DNA of 64,000 nucleotides from Myxococcus qinghaiensis. GTDB taxonomy: Bacteria > Myxococcota > Myxococcia > Myxococcales > Myxococcaceae. The position numbers and the translations under genes are program-made. Positions within the stretch are counted from its first letter, which is position 1. Each line of letters starts with the position of its first letter. Location of the stretch: NCBI RefSeq assembly GCF_024198215.1, contig NZ_JAKCFA010000015.1, positions 62,001 to 126,000 on the forward strand. Direction: 5' to 3'. This document shows, one piece after another, positions 29,786 through 38,342 of this stretch. The notes under the pieces were generated by a model that was not told the origin of the DNA, made no database searches, and saw only the letters and a program-made list of their open reading frames with translations.

Positions 29786-31105
29786 ATGCACAGGCTTCGC
29801 GCCGTACTCGCCGCGCTTACACTGGGCGCGCCGTTCGCCGCCAGCGCGGCGGACATCACCCGGATCGCTTCCTCTTTCGAGGAAGACGATCCGTTCGACC
29901 TGTTCATCGACGTCGGGTTCGAACGAACGCAGACTCGCGCCAAGATTGTGCGCGAGCAGCTCGCGCCCGCGGGCACGCCCGATAACGAGGATGGCTCGCC
30001 CGCCACCCGCGGGGATGCCGCGGAGCTCTGGTACAAGGGCGTGGATGCCCGCCTCAACCTGAGGCTGGCCGTCGGTCTCTACAAGGACCTGGAGCTGTCC
30101 TTCCTGCTCCCGCTGGTGTTCCAGCAGAACGAGCGGTGGGACTTCACCTCCCAGTCGTCCCGGGAGACGTCCACCATCACCAACAACTGCATCAACGCGG
30201 ATGGCTCGACCATCCCGGGATGCCTCGGAGACCCGCAGGCCCTTGGAGCGCCGCTCTTCGGCGTGCCGCAGGAGAGCTTCCGGGGCGGTCTGGGCAACCT
30301 CCACTTCGGTCTGGCCTACGCCTTCTTCAACCAGGCGAACGACGACACCAAGCCCACCTGGATTCTGGGCATCGACTACGAGGCCCCTACCGCGAAGGTG
30401 CGGGATCCGAGCGTGGACACCACGAATTCGGACGAGCGCGGCAACATCGGCGACCGGGTCCACAAGTATCAAATCTACACGGCGTTCTCGCGCCGCATGG
30501 GCGTGGCCGAGCCGTACTTCAAGGCCAGCTACACCATCCCCGTCCGGGGCCCGCTCTTCTATTCGAACTGCGACCAGCGCAACGCCAACCCGCCGAACCT
30601 CGGCGCGCCCGGCAACTGCGGCACGGGGCCGTGGAACCGCAAGGAGACGGGCATCAAGGCGCCCGAGATGCTGGGGATGATCGCCGGTGTGGAGCTGGTG
30701 CCGTTCGACCGGCCGCAGAAGCACCAGAAGTTCACCCTCGACCTCCGGGCCATCGGCAACTACGTGGGCTCCGGCCGGTACAACAACGAGCTGAGCGCGG
30801 CGCTGCGCAAGCTGCTCACCTCCGAGGACTACTTCCAGGTCGGCGGAATGCTCGGCGCCACGGCGAGCGCGTCGGACACCTTCAAGATTCGCGCGTCGGG
30901 CACGTTCCTCTACAACACGGACCACACGCTGACGAACGAGGAGCTGGGCCAGGACCTGGATGGCAACGGTCAGGTCGACACCGCGGTGGGCTCACCCGAG
31001 CTCAACCCGAGCTTCGACTGGCGCTACGACCTGGTCTCCCGCCGCTTCCGTGCCGTGGGCAGCACGACGTTCCGCTTCGACCTGAGCGCTTCGTTCAACT
31101 TCTAG
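29786..31105 (+). CDS. Predicted outer-membrane beta-barrel protein of unknown function
   Basis: 439 residues with a signal peptide (cleavage after about 22, ASA-AD). Alternating hydrophobic/polar strands end in an aromatic C-terminus (FDLSASFNF), the recognition signal for barrel assembly. GGAGG lies just before the ATG. A loop around 120-175 contains Cys pairs (NNCINADGSTIPGC), and another Cys pair lies near 258-275. I do not recognise a specific transporter family. It has its own candidate promoter and converges on rsmI. Confidence 0.7.
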   Translation: MHRLRAVLAALTLGAPFAASAADITRIASSFEEDDPFDLFIDVGFERTQTRAKIVREQLAPAGTPDNEDGSPATRGDAAELWYKGVDARLNLRLAVGLYKDLELSFLLPLVFQQNERWDFTSQSSRETSTITNNCINADGSTIPGCLGDPQALGAPLFGVPQESFRGGLGNLHFGLAYAFFNQANDDTKPTWILGIDYEAPTAKVRDPSVDTTNSDERGNIGDRVHKYQIYTAFSRRMGVAEPYFKASYTIPVRGPLFYSNCDQRNANPPNLGAPGNCGTGPWNRKETGIKAPEMLGMIAGVELVPFDRPQKHQKFTLDLRAIGNYVGSGRYNNELSAALRKLLTSEDYFQVGGMLGATASASDTFKIRASGTFLYNTDHTLTNEELGQDLDGNGQVDTAVGSPELNPSFDWRYDLVSRRFRAVGSTTFRFDLSASFNF

Positions 31106-31118
31106 CGACAGGCCACAC

Positions 31119-31153
31119 CCGGGAGGCGCGGCATGAACCGCCTGCCCTCCCGG
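31119..31153. terminator. Bidirectional hairpin between the barrel gene and rsmI
   Basis: CCGGGAGG / CCTCCCGG with an inner GC-rich loop sits between two convergent stop codons (31105 and 31209). No long U-tract on either side. Confidence 0.55.
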
Positions 31154-31208
31154 TGCAGCGACCTGGGCTCCAGGAACGAACGCTCCCCGTCCCGAAGCCC
31201 GCTCCGCT

Positions 31209-32039
31209 TCACCGCTTCAGCGACAGCCCGAGTCGGTAGACGTCCTGTCCCGACCAGCCCGCACGACGCGCCAGCTCGGTGCTCAGCGGCTTGAGCTTCT
31301 CGCCGCGAGCCAGCCCCTCCTCGAGCCCGCGCTTGAGCTCCTCCTCGGACCAGCGCCGCTCGCCGGTGCGGCCCTCCACGAGGACGACCACCTCGCCCCG
31401 GGCCTCCTCCGTCGCGTAGCGCGCGGACAGTTCCGACAGCGGGCCCCGCACGAACTCCTCGTGCAGCTTCGTCAGCTCACGGGCCACGCACGCACGGCGA
31501 TCTCCCCAGGCCTCCTGCAGGTCAGGGAGCGTCTCTCCCAGCCGGCGAGGAGACTCGTAGAGCACCAGCGTCGCGGACAGCGCGGCCACCTCCTCCAGCA
31601 TGGCGCGTCGCTCGGCGCCCTTGCGGGGCAGGAAGCCCAGGAAGTGGAAGCGCCCCGTGGGGAGCCCTGAAGCGCTCAGGGCCGCCACGAGGGCCGTGGC
31701 GCCCGGAATGGGCACCACCGTCAGTCCTCGCTCCAAGGCCTCGGCCACCAGTCGCTCGCCAGGGTCGCTGATGGCGGGACTGCCCGCGTCCGTGACGAGC
31801 GCGCAGTCATCCCCTTCCGAAATCCGGTCCAGGATTCGCCCGGCCCGCTGTCCCTCCGCGAAGGCCGGCAGGCTCACCAGGTCCTTGCCGCCGATGCCGA
31901 AGTGGTCCAGCAGCACGCGGGAGTGCCGCGTGTCCTCGCAGGCGATGAAGCGCACCGCGCGAAGCGTCTCCAGCGCGCGAGTCGTGATGTCACCCAGGTT
32001 CCCGATGGGCGTGGCCACCAGGTACAGCGTTCCAGCCAT
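31209..32039 (-). CDS. rsmI: RsmI, 16S rRNA 2'-O-ribose C1402 methyltransferase
   Basis: 276 residues. The family start LYLVATPIGNLGDIT, the motif ACEDTRHSR (34-42) and the SAM-site segments LVTDAGSPAISDPGERLV and PGATALVAALSASGLP place it in the tetrapyrrole-methylase-fold RsmI group. It methylates the ribose of C1402 in 16S rRNA. It lies 9 bp downstream of the yraN stop on the same strand, a common pairing. Confidence 0.95.
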   Translation of the reverse strand: MAGTLYLVATPIGNLGDITTRALETLRAVRFIACEDTRHSRVLLDHFGIGGKDLVSLPAFAEGQRAGRILDRISEGDDCALVTDAGSPAISDPGERLVAEALERGLTVVPIPGATALVAALSASGLPTGRFHFLGFLPRKGAERRAMLEEVAALSATLVLYESPRRLGETLPDLQEAWGDRRACVARELTKLHEEFVRGPLSELSARYATEEARGEVVVLVEGRTGERRWSEEELKRGLEEGLARGEKLKPLSTELARRAGWSGQDVYRLGLSLKR

Positions 32040-32048
32040 GCCTTCCCC

Positions 32049-32426
32049 TTACATGCCCGCATCGAAGGCGCCGGGAATGTGCTCCACGGTGGCGCGCTCT
32101 CCGCGCCCCACCACCGAAATCACGTCGAAGCGCATCATCCGCCCACGCAGGTCATGAGCGAAGAGATAGTGCAGCGCCGCCTTCACCACCCGACGCTGTT
32201 TGGCGAAGGACACGGTGTGCGCCGGGTCTCCCCACACGGCCGAGGAGCGCATCCGCACCTCGACGAAGCACACGGTGTCCTCGCGCTCCGCCACCACGTC
32301 CAGTTCGCCGTAACGACAGGGCCAGTTGCGCGCCCTCACCACCCAGCCCCGCGCCTCCAGGTACCGCACCGCCACCGACTCCGCCTCGTCCCCGAACTCC
32401 CGCCGCACCCCACGCCCCATCCCCAT
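32049..32426 (-). CDS. YraN/UPF0102 family protein
   Basis: 125 residues from the ATG at 32426. The motifs REFGDEAESVAVRYLEARG, RYGELDVVA and VCFVEVRMR are the nuclease-like (RecB/Holliday-junction-resolvase-type) core of UPF0102; its cellular role is not established. The frame also allows an ATG at 32465, immediately after the upstream stop; I prefer 32426 because a G/A-rich stretch (GGGAGGACC) precedes it and the family normally starts close to this motif. Neighbours: the YhaN-like gene upstream, rsmI downstream. Confidence 0.85.
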   Translation of the reverse strand: MGMGRGVRREFGDEAESVAVRYLEARGWVVRARNWPCRYGELDVVAEREDTVCFVEVRMRSSAVWGDPAHTVSFAKQRRVVKAALHYLFAHDLRGRMMRFDVISVVGRGERATVEHIPGAFDAGM

Positions 32427-32469
32427 ACCCCCACGGTCCTCCCCCACGGAGGACACCCTCCACATCGGA

Positions 32470-34371
32470 CTACACGTTAACCGTGCCGTCCGACATCTGG
32501 GCGAACCCGGCGTGCGGGGTGACGTGGAGCACCTGCGTCAGCGTGCCCAAATGCTTCAGCATGCGGGCGATGAGCGGCAGCTTCACTTCCTCGACGCCGG
32601 CGAAGACATCCTCGAGGACGAAGGGCCGCTTCGCGCGGGCGCTCGCCTTCTCCACCACCGTCATCCGCAGCGCCAGGTAATACATGTCCAGGTCCTTGGG
32701 CGGAATCTCGCCCACCGGCACGCGCTTGCCGCTCGTGAGCGCGAAGGCCCGGCCCTCCTTGTCCCACTCGACGCCCTGGTACCGGCGGTCCGTGAGCGCG
32801 GTGAGGTACTGGACGCAGCGCTCCTTGAGCATCGCCTGCACGCTCAGGACATCGGTGGTGAAGACATCCGCGGCCAGGGCCAGCAGCGCGGGAGACGGGT
32901 CCTCCAGCGGCTCCGCGGGCGCGGGCGTCCCATCCGGCCCGGCGGCGGCGGGCGGCGGTGGCGCCTTCGCCATCGCGATGGACTCCTTCACGCGGCCCAG
33001 CTCGCGCTCCACCTCGCGCATGTCGCGCACGTAGGAGCCCTTCTGCGTGAGCTCCGCGTTGAGCGCCTCCAGCTGATCCTTCAACGCCTGACGCTGCGTG
33101 GACGCGGCCACGAACTCCGGGTCGGCCTCCACGGCCGCGAGCTGATCCTTCAGCTCCACCACGCGAGCGGCCAGCAGCTCCTTGCGCTCCAGCGCGGCGG
33201 GAATCTCATCCAGGCTCTCCACGCCGAGCGCCTTCTGGGCCATGCGCACCGGCGCGGCCTCGGCCTCGAACTCCTCGTGGATCTTCTTCTCGCGCGCGTC
33301 GAAGCGGCCTTCCTTGCTGCCACGCTGCGAGGTCTTCTGGATTTCGTCCACGTAGCGCAGCGCGAGCAGCGCGGAGAAGCCGAAGGCGGGGATATCCAGC
33401 AGGGCCAGGTAGCGGAACATGCTGTCGATGCCGAAGCCCAGGCCCACGCCCAGCCCCAGGAACAACACGCCCACGGCGATGCCCGCCCAGAAGCCACGGT
33501 CCTGCGTCAGCGGCTCCACCGAGGCCGGAATCTCCGCCGCGTCCGCGTCCCGGTCCGCCCCGAGTCGAACCAGCGCGTCGTCCCGCTTCGCCACCGCCTT
33601 GGAGAAGCGCTGCACCCGGTTGAGGATGTCCTGGGGAAGCCCCAGCGTCTGCGGCGTCGGCGCGGCCCGCCACGCGTTCTCCGCGTCGTTGATGGCGGCC
33701 TTCAGGCCCTCGGTGCCCTTCAGGCGCTGGTCCGCGTCGAAGATCTGCGAGGACAACCCATCCACCTTGAACTGGAGCGCATCCACCTCGCGCGCGGAGA
33801 CGAGCTCCGCTTCCAGCGCGCGCACCTTCGCCTCGGACGCCGCGATGTCCTCGGAAGGCGCCACGGCGGACGCGGACGCCAGCGAGGGGAACTTGCCGGA
33901 CGTCTTCGGATCCACGCCGGCCTTCGCCGCGGCCTTGCGCGGACGCCGGGACGGCAGCTGCCCCAGCTGGAGGCAGTAGAGCTGCTCGAAGGTCGTCCTC
34001 GGAGGAAGCCCCACCTGTCCCCGGAGGAACTGGTTCATCTCCGACGCGTCCGAGGACACCAGCTCCGGCTGCTGCGTCGTCTTGTTCAGACGGTGCAGCG
34101 TCCCCGAGCCGCCCAGCTCCCGCAGTACCCGGTACGTGGCGCCATCGACGCCCTGGAAGGTGAGCGCGGCCTTGCCGGACTTCGCACCGGGGGCCACGAA
34201 GGAGGCATCCCCGCCACGGCCGTCCGCATAGAACAGCGCGAGCAGGAGCCCCGCGAACGGACTCGCCTCGGCCGAGGGTGGCTTGAGGACAAGGTACCCG
34301 GACTTCAGCGCGAAGCGGCCCGCGGGACTGAAGCCCCGGACATTCTGGACGGCGACCTCGACGAATTGCAT
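32470..34371 (-). CDS. YhaN/SMC-like coiled-coil membrane protein with degenerate ATPase motifs
   Basis: 633 residues. The layout matches YhaN-type AAA proteins: an N-terminal half-ATPase, coiled coils, a central hydrophobic hairpin (about 291-340, two membrane segments), more coiled coil (about 375-480) and a C-terminal half-ATPase. At the Walker A position (after GYLVL) the sequence is KPPSAEASPF, with no GxxxxGKS. The expected LSGG-type signature before YYLALRMTVVE reads VGEIPPKDLD. The Walker B equivalent is FVLEDVF, followed by a conserved-looking QVLHVTPH. It therefore probably does not hydrolyse ATP. It starts 24 bp after the U-tract of the rplS terminator, so its transcript either reads through or is nearly leaderless. 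Function unknown. Confidence 0.7.
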   Translation of the reverse strand: MQFVEVAVQNVRGFSPAGRFALKSGYLVLKPPSAEASPFAGLLLALFYADGRGGDASFVAPGAKSGKAALTFQGVDGATYRVLRELGGSGTLHRLNKTTQQPELVSSDASEMNQFLRGQVGLPPRTTFEQLYCLQLGQLPSRRPRKAAAKAGVDPKTSGKFPSLASASAVAPSEDIAASEAKVRALEAELVSAREVDALQFKVDGLSSQIFDADQRLKGTEGLKAAINDAENAWRAAPTPQTLGLPQDILNRVQRFSKAVAKRDDALVRLGADRDADAAEIPASVEPLTQDRGFWAGIAVGVLFLGLGVGLGFGIDSMFRYLALLDIPAFGFSALLALRYVDEIQKTSQRGSKEGRFDAREKKIHEEFEAEAAPVRMAQKALGVESLDEIPAALERKELLAARVVELKDQLAAVEADPEFVAASTQRQALKDQLEALNAELTQKGSYVRDMREVERELGRVKESIAMAKAPPPPAAAGPDGTPAPAEPLEDPSPALLALAADVFTTDVLSVQAMLKERCVQYLTALTDRRYQGVEWDKEGRAFALTSGKRVPVGEIPPKDLDMYYLALRMTVVEKASARAKRPFVLEDVFAGVEEVKLPLIARMLKHLGTLTQVLHVTPHAGFAQMSDGTVNV

Positions 34372-34394
34372 GGCCGGCGCATGTTACCGCGAAT

Positions 34395-34427
34395 GAAAAA
34401 AGGAGCGCCCGGGATCGGACGCTCCTT
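34395..34427 (-). terminator. Intrinsic terminator of the rpsP-rplS operon
   Basis: On the minus strand a stem AAGGAGCG...CGCTCCTT is followed by six T residues, 38 bp beyond the rplS stop codon. It is the best canonical terminator in the window besides the tRNA one. Confidence 0.9.
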
Positions 34428-34464
34428 CTCACGACGGCCCGAGGGCCGACGAGGACTCAGGCGC

Positions 34465-34851
34465 TCAGGAGGCCTTGGCGGCCTTGGGGGCCACCTTGTC
34501 GGGGTCTTCCTGCACGTCCACGCGGGCCGCCTTGCCCTTGAGGTTGCGGAGGTAGAAGAGGCGGCTGCGGTTCACGCGGCCACGCGACAGGACTTCGATC
34601 TTCTCGTAGCGGGGGCTGTGCAGCGGGAAGATGCGCTCCACGCCGACACCGAAGGACGTCTTGCGGACGGTGAAGGTGGCCCGGTGGTTGCCCGAGGTCT
34701 TGCGGATGACGGTGCCCTCGAACGCCTGCACGCGCTCCTTCTCGCCCTCCTTCACCTTCCAGAAGACGCGCACGGAGTCACCAGGACGGAACGAGGTGAC
34801 GTCCTGGCGCAGGTACTTGGCCTCGACGTGCTGAATGGCGCTGTTACGCAT
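34465..34851 (-). CDS. rplS: 50S ribosomal protein L19
   Basis: 128 residues with the L19 sequence (RPGDSVRVFWKVKEGEKERVQAFEGTVI, SFGVGVERIFPLHSP, RGRVNRSRLFYLRNLKGKAAR). It sits at the inter-subunit bridge of the ribosome. A short acidic/Ala-Lys C-terminal tail extends the usual length slightly. It is last in the rpsP-khpA-rimM-trmD-rplS operon, 122 bp after trmD, and is followed by an intrinsic terminator. Confidence 0.98.
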   Translation of the reverse strand: MRNSAIQHVEAKYLRQDVTSFRPGDSVRVFWKVKEGEKERVQAFEGTVIRKTSGNHRATFTVRKTSFGVGVERIFPLHSPRYEKIEVLSRGRVNRSRLFYLRNLKGKAARVDVQEDPDKVAPKAAKAS

Positions 34852-34973
34852 GACAGACTCCAGTAAAGCGGAAGCTAACGCGACGATGAACGCGTGAAAG
34901 AGCGGGCCGTACTACCAGAGAGAGCGGTGTCGGACAAGCCCGCTGAAGCCCAATCCACTGAGAACCCCCAGGG

Positions 34974-35717
34974 TTACAGCTCTTCCTCGCGGCGGGCCAG
35001 CAGTTTCTGATCCGCCTTGGACAACTCCAGGCGGGAGTACAGGTCGGGCCGGCGCTCTCGTGTGAGCACCAGCGACTTCCACCGGCGCCAGCGGGCGATG
35101 CGGGCATGGTCCCCCGACTGGAGGACGGCGGGCACCTCGACGTCCCGGAAGACAGGGGGGCGCGTGTAGTGGGGATGCTCCAGCGTCCCCTCCTCGAAGC
35201 TCTCCGATACCGAGGACGCCACGTTGCCCAGCACCCCGGGGACCAGGCGAGCCACGGCGTCCACCACCGCCATGGCGGCGACCTCCCCGCCGGTGAGGAC
35301 GAAGTCCCCCAGGGACAGCTCTCCGTCCAGGTGGCTCATCACCCGCTCGTCCACGCCCTCGTAGCGACCGCAGACGAGGATCAGCCCGGCGGTGTGCGCC
35401 ACCAGCTCGCGCGCCGTGGCCTGCGTGAAGGTCGTTCCGCGAGGGCTCATCAGCAGCACCTTCGCGCCGGGCAGCCGCGACCGCGCCGCCTCGATGGCGG
35501 AGATCAGCGGCTCGGGCTTCATCACCATGCCCGCACCGCCCCCGTAGGGCGCGTCGTCGGTGACGCGGTGCTTGCCCTCCGCGTACTCGCGGATGTCGGT
35601 GATGGTGGTGGAGAGCAGGCCCTTCTCCTGGGCCTTGCCGAGGATGCTCGCGCCCAGATAGCCGGACACCATCCCAGGGAACAGCGTGAGCAGCTCCACC
35701 GGATACGGCGGGCTCAC
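34974..35717 (-). CDS. trmD: TrmD, tRNA (guanine37-N1)-methyltransferase
   Basis: 247 residues. The SPOUT-fold trefoil-knot motifs are clear: LLTLFPGM near the start, the [17 protein letters not shown] loop, [14 protein letters not shown] and [13 protein letters not shown]. The enzyme makes m1G37 in tRNAs that read CNN and some other codons, preventing frameshifts. The GTG start at 35717 overlaps the rimM stop as GTGA, indicating translational coupling. Confidence 0.97.
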   Translation of the reverse strand: MSPPYPVELLTLFPGMVSGYLGASILGKAQEKGLLSTTITDIREYAEGKHRVTDDAPYGGGAGMVMKPEPLISAIEAARSRLPGAKVLLMSPRGTTFTQATARELVAHTAGLILVCGRYEGVDERVMSHLDGELSLGDFVLTGGEVAAMAVVDAVARLVPGVLGNVASSVSESFEEGTLEHPHYTRPPVFRDVEVPAVLQSGDHARIARWRRWKSLVLTRERRPDLYSRLELSKADQKLLARREEEL

Positions 35718-36277
35718 GACTCGGACCCGTCCGGGGCATCCTTGTCGGAGTCGGGGCGACCGACCACCACGTACTCAGGGGGGCGGATCACGATGCGCTG
35801 GGCGGCGATGTCCACGGTGGGGACGAACTCGTCCGCGAAGGGCACCACCAGCTCCTGACGGCCCGCGGCGCGGATGACCAGGTTGGGCACCTCACCGGTG
35901 GCCCAGATCTCCTCCACCGTGCCCAGGGGCGCGCCCGCCTCGTCCACGGCGGACAGGCCCAGGAGGTCTCCCTGGAAGAACTGGCCCTCCTCGGGTGGCT
36001 CCAGGTCCTCGCGGAAGACGAACACCGCGGAGCCCACGAGCGACTCCGCCTCCGTGCGCGTCTCCACGCCCTCGAAGGCGACGATGTCCTCTTTGGGCGT
36101 GGGCCGCAGCTCTTCAATCTTGAGGTCGCGCTCCACGCCCGCACGGGTGCGGATGCGGACCCGCTCGACGGTGGCGAGCGTCTCCGAGTTGGGATCAAAC
36201 GGCCGCACGGCCACCTCGCCGCGCAGTCCGTGCGCGCGCGAGATGAAGCCCAGCTCAAGCAAGGGGGTCGGAGTCAC
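35714..36277 (-). CDS. rimM: RimM, 16S rRNA processing / 30S maturation factor
   Basis: 187 residues. The N-terminal RimM beta-barrel ([23 protein letters not shown]) and the C-terminal PRC-barrel ([36 protein letters not shown]) are both present. RimM assists 30S head assembly and binds S19. The GTG start at 36277 overlaps the khpA stop as GTGA, and its own stop overlaps the trmD start the same way. Confidence 0.96.
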   Translation of the reverse strand: MTPTPLLELGFISRAHGLRGEVAVRPFDPNSETLATVERVRIRTRAGVERDLKIEELRPTPKEDIVAFEGVETRTEAESLVGSAVFVFREDLEPPEEGQFFQGDLLGLSAVDEAGAPLGTVEEIWATGEVPNLVIRAAGRQELVVPFADEFVPTVDIAAQRIVIRPPEYVVVGRPDSDKDAPDGSES

Positions 36278-36558
36278 CGCGACGTGTCCGGTGCGCCGGC
36301 GGGCTGTCCGCTGGCCGCATTGCGCCGGTCGTCGAGGATCTCCAGACGGACCTTCTGGCCTGACTTCTGGGCAGCGGCATTGAGCAGCGTCCGGAGGGCA
36401 TTCACGGTACGCCCATCACGGCCGATGACCTTGCCGACATCCTCGGGGGCGACCTTCAGCTCGAAGAGCCGCGCGCCGTCCACCTCGGAGATGCGCAGGC
36501 CCACCTGGTCCGGTTGATCGACCAGGGCCCGCGCCAGATACGTGAGGAGTTGCTCCAC
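36274..36558 (-). CDS. khpA: KhpA-like KH-domain RNA-binding protein
   Basis: 94 residues from a GTG start at 36558. A type II KH domain carries the nucleic-acid loop VIGRDGRTVNALRTLL near 44-59. In other bacteria this protein (YlqC/KhpA) sits between rpsP and rimM, as here, and pairs with KhpB in RNA binding. The C-terminal 20 residues are disordered. It is 26 bp after rpsP and overlaps rimM by four bases. Confidence 0.93.
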   Translation of the reverse strand: MEQLLTYLARALVDQPDQVGLRISEVDGARLFELKVAPEDVGKVIGRDGRTVNALRTLLNAAAQKSGQKVRLEILDDRRNAASGQPAGAPDTSR

Positions 36559-36584
36559 GTCCGCTCAGTACAGGCGGTCGCGGA

Positions 36585-36848
36585 TCAAGCCGCGGGGGTG
36601 GACTTGGGAGCCTTCGCGGCGACCTTGATGAGGTCGGCGACAGTCTCCGAAGGCGTCGCGCCCGTCTTCAGCCAGTAGCTCAGCCGCTCCTCGTTGAACT
36701 CCACCTTCGGGGGGGTGAGGTTCGGGTCGTACGCGCCAACGGCCTCGATGAACTTGCCGTCCCGGGGATTGCGGGAGTCGGTGGCGACCACGTGGTAGTA
36801 GGGCTTCTTCTTGGCGCCCGCTCGGGCAAGACGGAGGACGACGGCCAT
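36585..36848 (-). CDS. rpsP: 30S ribosomal protein S16
   Basis: 87 residues from the ATG at 36848, which has GGAG seven bases upstream. The in-frame TTG at 36860 would place the start inside that ribosome-binding site and is rejected. The sequence is typical S16 (VVLRLARAGAKKKPYYHVVA, SRNPRDGKFIEAVGAYDP, LSYWLKTGATPSETV). It is first in the rpsP-khpA-rimM-trmD-rplS operon. Confidence 0.98.
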   Translation of the reverse strand: MAVVLRLARAGAKKKPYYHVVATDSRNPRDGKFIEAVGAYDPNLTPPKVEFNEERLSYWLKTGATPSETVADLIKVAAKAPKSTPAA

Positions 36849-36894
36849 GGAGTGCTCCAACGAACAGGTTACGACGATGGAAACGGGGTGGCGC

Positions 36895-36923
36895 TCTTAA
36901 CGCCGCACCCGCTGGATTGTCAA
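36895..36923 (-). promoter_or_regulatory. Candidate sigma70-type promoter of the rpsP operon
   Basis: A perfect TTGACA (complement of 36918-36923), a 17-bp spacer and TTAAGA (complement of 36895-36900) lie between the rlmN stop and the rpsP start. The -10 match is poor, but position and spacing fit. Confidence 0.5.
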
Positions 36924-36937
36924 GGAAGCTCGGGACT

Positions 36938-38074
36938 TTATGTCGTGCTTTCGGCCGGACTGGCCTCGCCACGATTCGCGAGTTGCCCGCAGGCCCCCGC
37001 GATGTCCCGGCCCCGGTTCTTGCGGATGTACGCGGCCACGTGCCCATCCGACAGGATGGCCCGGAACTCTTCGGCCCGCTCTTCCGCGGTGGTCTGGAAA
37101 CCCAGACCGGGGTTCTCGTTGTAGGGAATCAGGTTCACCTTCGCCGGAATTCCCTTCAAAAGCTGGATGAGACGATGGGCGTCCTCGTCCGTGTCGTTGA
37201 AGCCCTGGATGAGGACGTACTCGAAGGTGATGCGGCGCCCCTGGCGCAGCGGGAACTTGCGACACGCGTCCAGCAGCGCGGCGATGTTCCACTTGCGGTT
37301 GACGGGCATCGTCTTGCTACGCTGCTCGTCGGTGCTGGCGTTGAGGGAGATGGCCAGCTTCACGTCCGTCTCCTGCCCGAAGCGCTCGATCATGGGAACG
37401 AGGCCGACGGTGGACACGGTGATGTGGCGGTGGCTGAAGTTCGGCCCGTCCCCGGACTGCAGGATTCCGAGCGCCGTCTTGAGGTTCTCGAAGTTGTGCA
37501 GCGGCTCGCCCATCCCCATGAACACGAGGTTGGAGAGCGGCCGCAGCGTCTCGTGGCCCTCGTTCTTGCGGACCTCGCGATTCACCGCGTGGACCTGGGC
37601 GACAATCTCGCTGGGCGTCAGGTTGCGCTTGAGGCCCATGGTGCCCGTCATGCAGAAGCCACAGGCCATGGCGCAGCCCACCTGGGTGGACACGCACAGC
37701 GTCCTGCGGTCCTCGGAGGGCATGTAGACGGACTCGATGTAGCGGCCGTCCCGCGTCTTCCAGCGGTACTTGATGGTGCCGTCGATGCTGCGCTGCTCCA
37801 GGTCCTTCACCAGCGGGACGATCTCCGCGGCGACCTTGAGCTTCTCGCGCAGGACCTTCGACAGGTCCGTCATCTCGTCGAACGAGGTGGCGCCGCGCTG
37901 ATGCAGCCAGCGGTAGACCTGGGGGGCGCGGAAGGCGCGCTCGCCCAGCTGCTCGGTGACGAAGCGGGTGAGCGCCTCCATCGACAGGCTGGCCACGTCC
38001 ACGAGCTTCGCTGGCGCGGGCGCCGGCAGGGGCTCCGTGACGGGAAGAGAGGGGGTGGCGGAGGTGTCGGTCAT
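36938..38074 (-). CDS. rlmN: RlmN, dual-specificity rRNA/tRNA adenine-C2 methyltransferase (radical SAM)
   Basis: 378 residues from the ATG at 38074. The radical-SAM cluster motif CAMACGFC, the VSTQVGCAM context, NLVFMGMGEPLHN and KLAISLNAS are RlmN signatures. The enzyme makes m2A2503 in 23S rRNA and m2A37 in some tRNAs. The conserved C-terminal Cys is visible near the end (IAGACGQL). The N-terminal 28 residues are Pro/Ala-rich. It is upstream of the rpsP operon on the same strand. Confidence 0.96.
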   Translation of the reverse strand: MTDTSATPSLPVTEPLPAPAPAKLVDVASLSMEALTRFVTEQLGERAFRAPQVYRWLHQRGATSFDEMTDLSKVLREKLKVAAEIVPLVKDLEQRSIDGTIKYRWKTRDGRYIESVYMPSEDRRTLCVSTQVGCAMACGFCMTGTMGLKRNLTPSEIVAQVHAVNREVRKNEGHETLRPLSNLVFMGMGEPLHNFENLKTALGILQSGDGPNFSHRHITVSTVGLVPMIERFGQETDVKLAISLNASTDEQRSKTMPVNRKWNIAALLDACRKFPLRQGRRITFEYVLIQGFNDTDEDAHRLIQLLKGIPAKVNLIPYNENPGLGFQTTAEERAEEFRAILSDGHVAAYIRKNRGRDIAGACGQLANRGEASPAESTT

Positions 38075-38194
38075 CGTCGTCGCGCTAGTGAACGGTGGGG
38101 CCCGGGGCGTCCCTTCCCACACCTGGGCACGACAAGTCAAAGGAGCGCCCGGCCCCTGGGTCCTACCTCGGTTAACAGGGCCCTACACGGCCCT

Positions 38195-38225
38195 CCCCTG
38201 CCCCGCTGGCAGGCCGCCGGCCCGG
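38195..38225. repeat. 31-bp direct repeat, copy 1, upstream of the amidohydrolase
   Basis: This 31-bp segment starting CCCCTGCCCCGCTGG recurs at 39801-39831 with three mismatches by hand count (28 of 31 identical) in the same orientation. The two copies bracket the amidohydrolase gene at a distance of 1606 bp. Confidence 0.75.
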
Positions 38226-38342
38226 TCAAGGGGGCTGAACAGCGACCACCGGCTGACGGCTTCACCACGTTCGCCTCCTCCCTTCGGTCACTTGAGGAGC
38301 ACGAGCCTCATCTTCATCCTCGAGTCCCGGTCTCCGCCCGCG

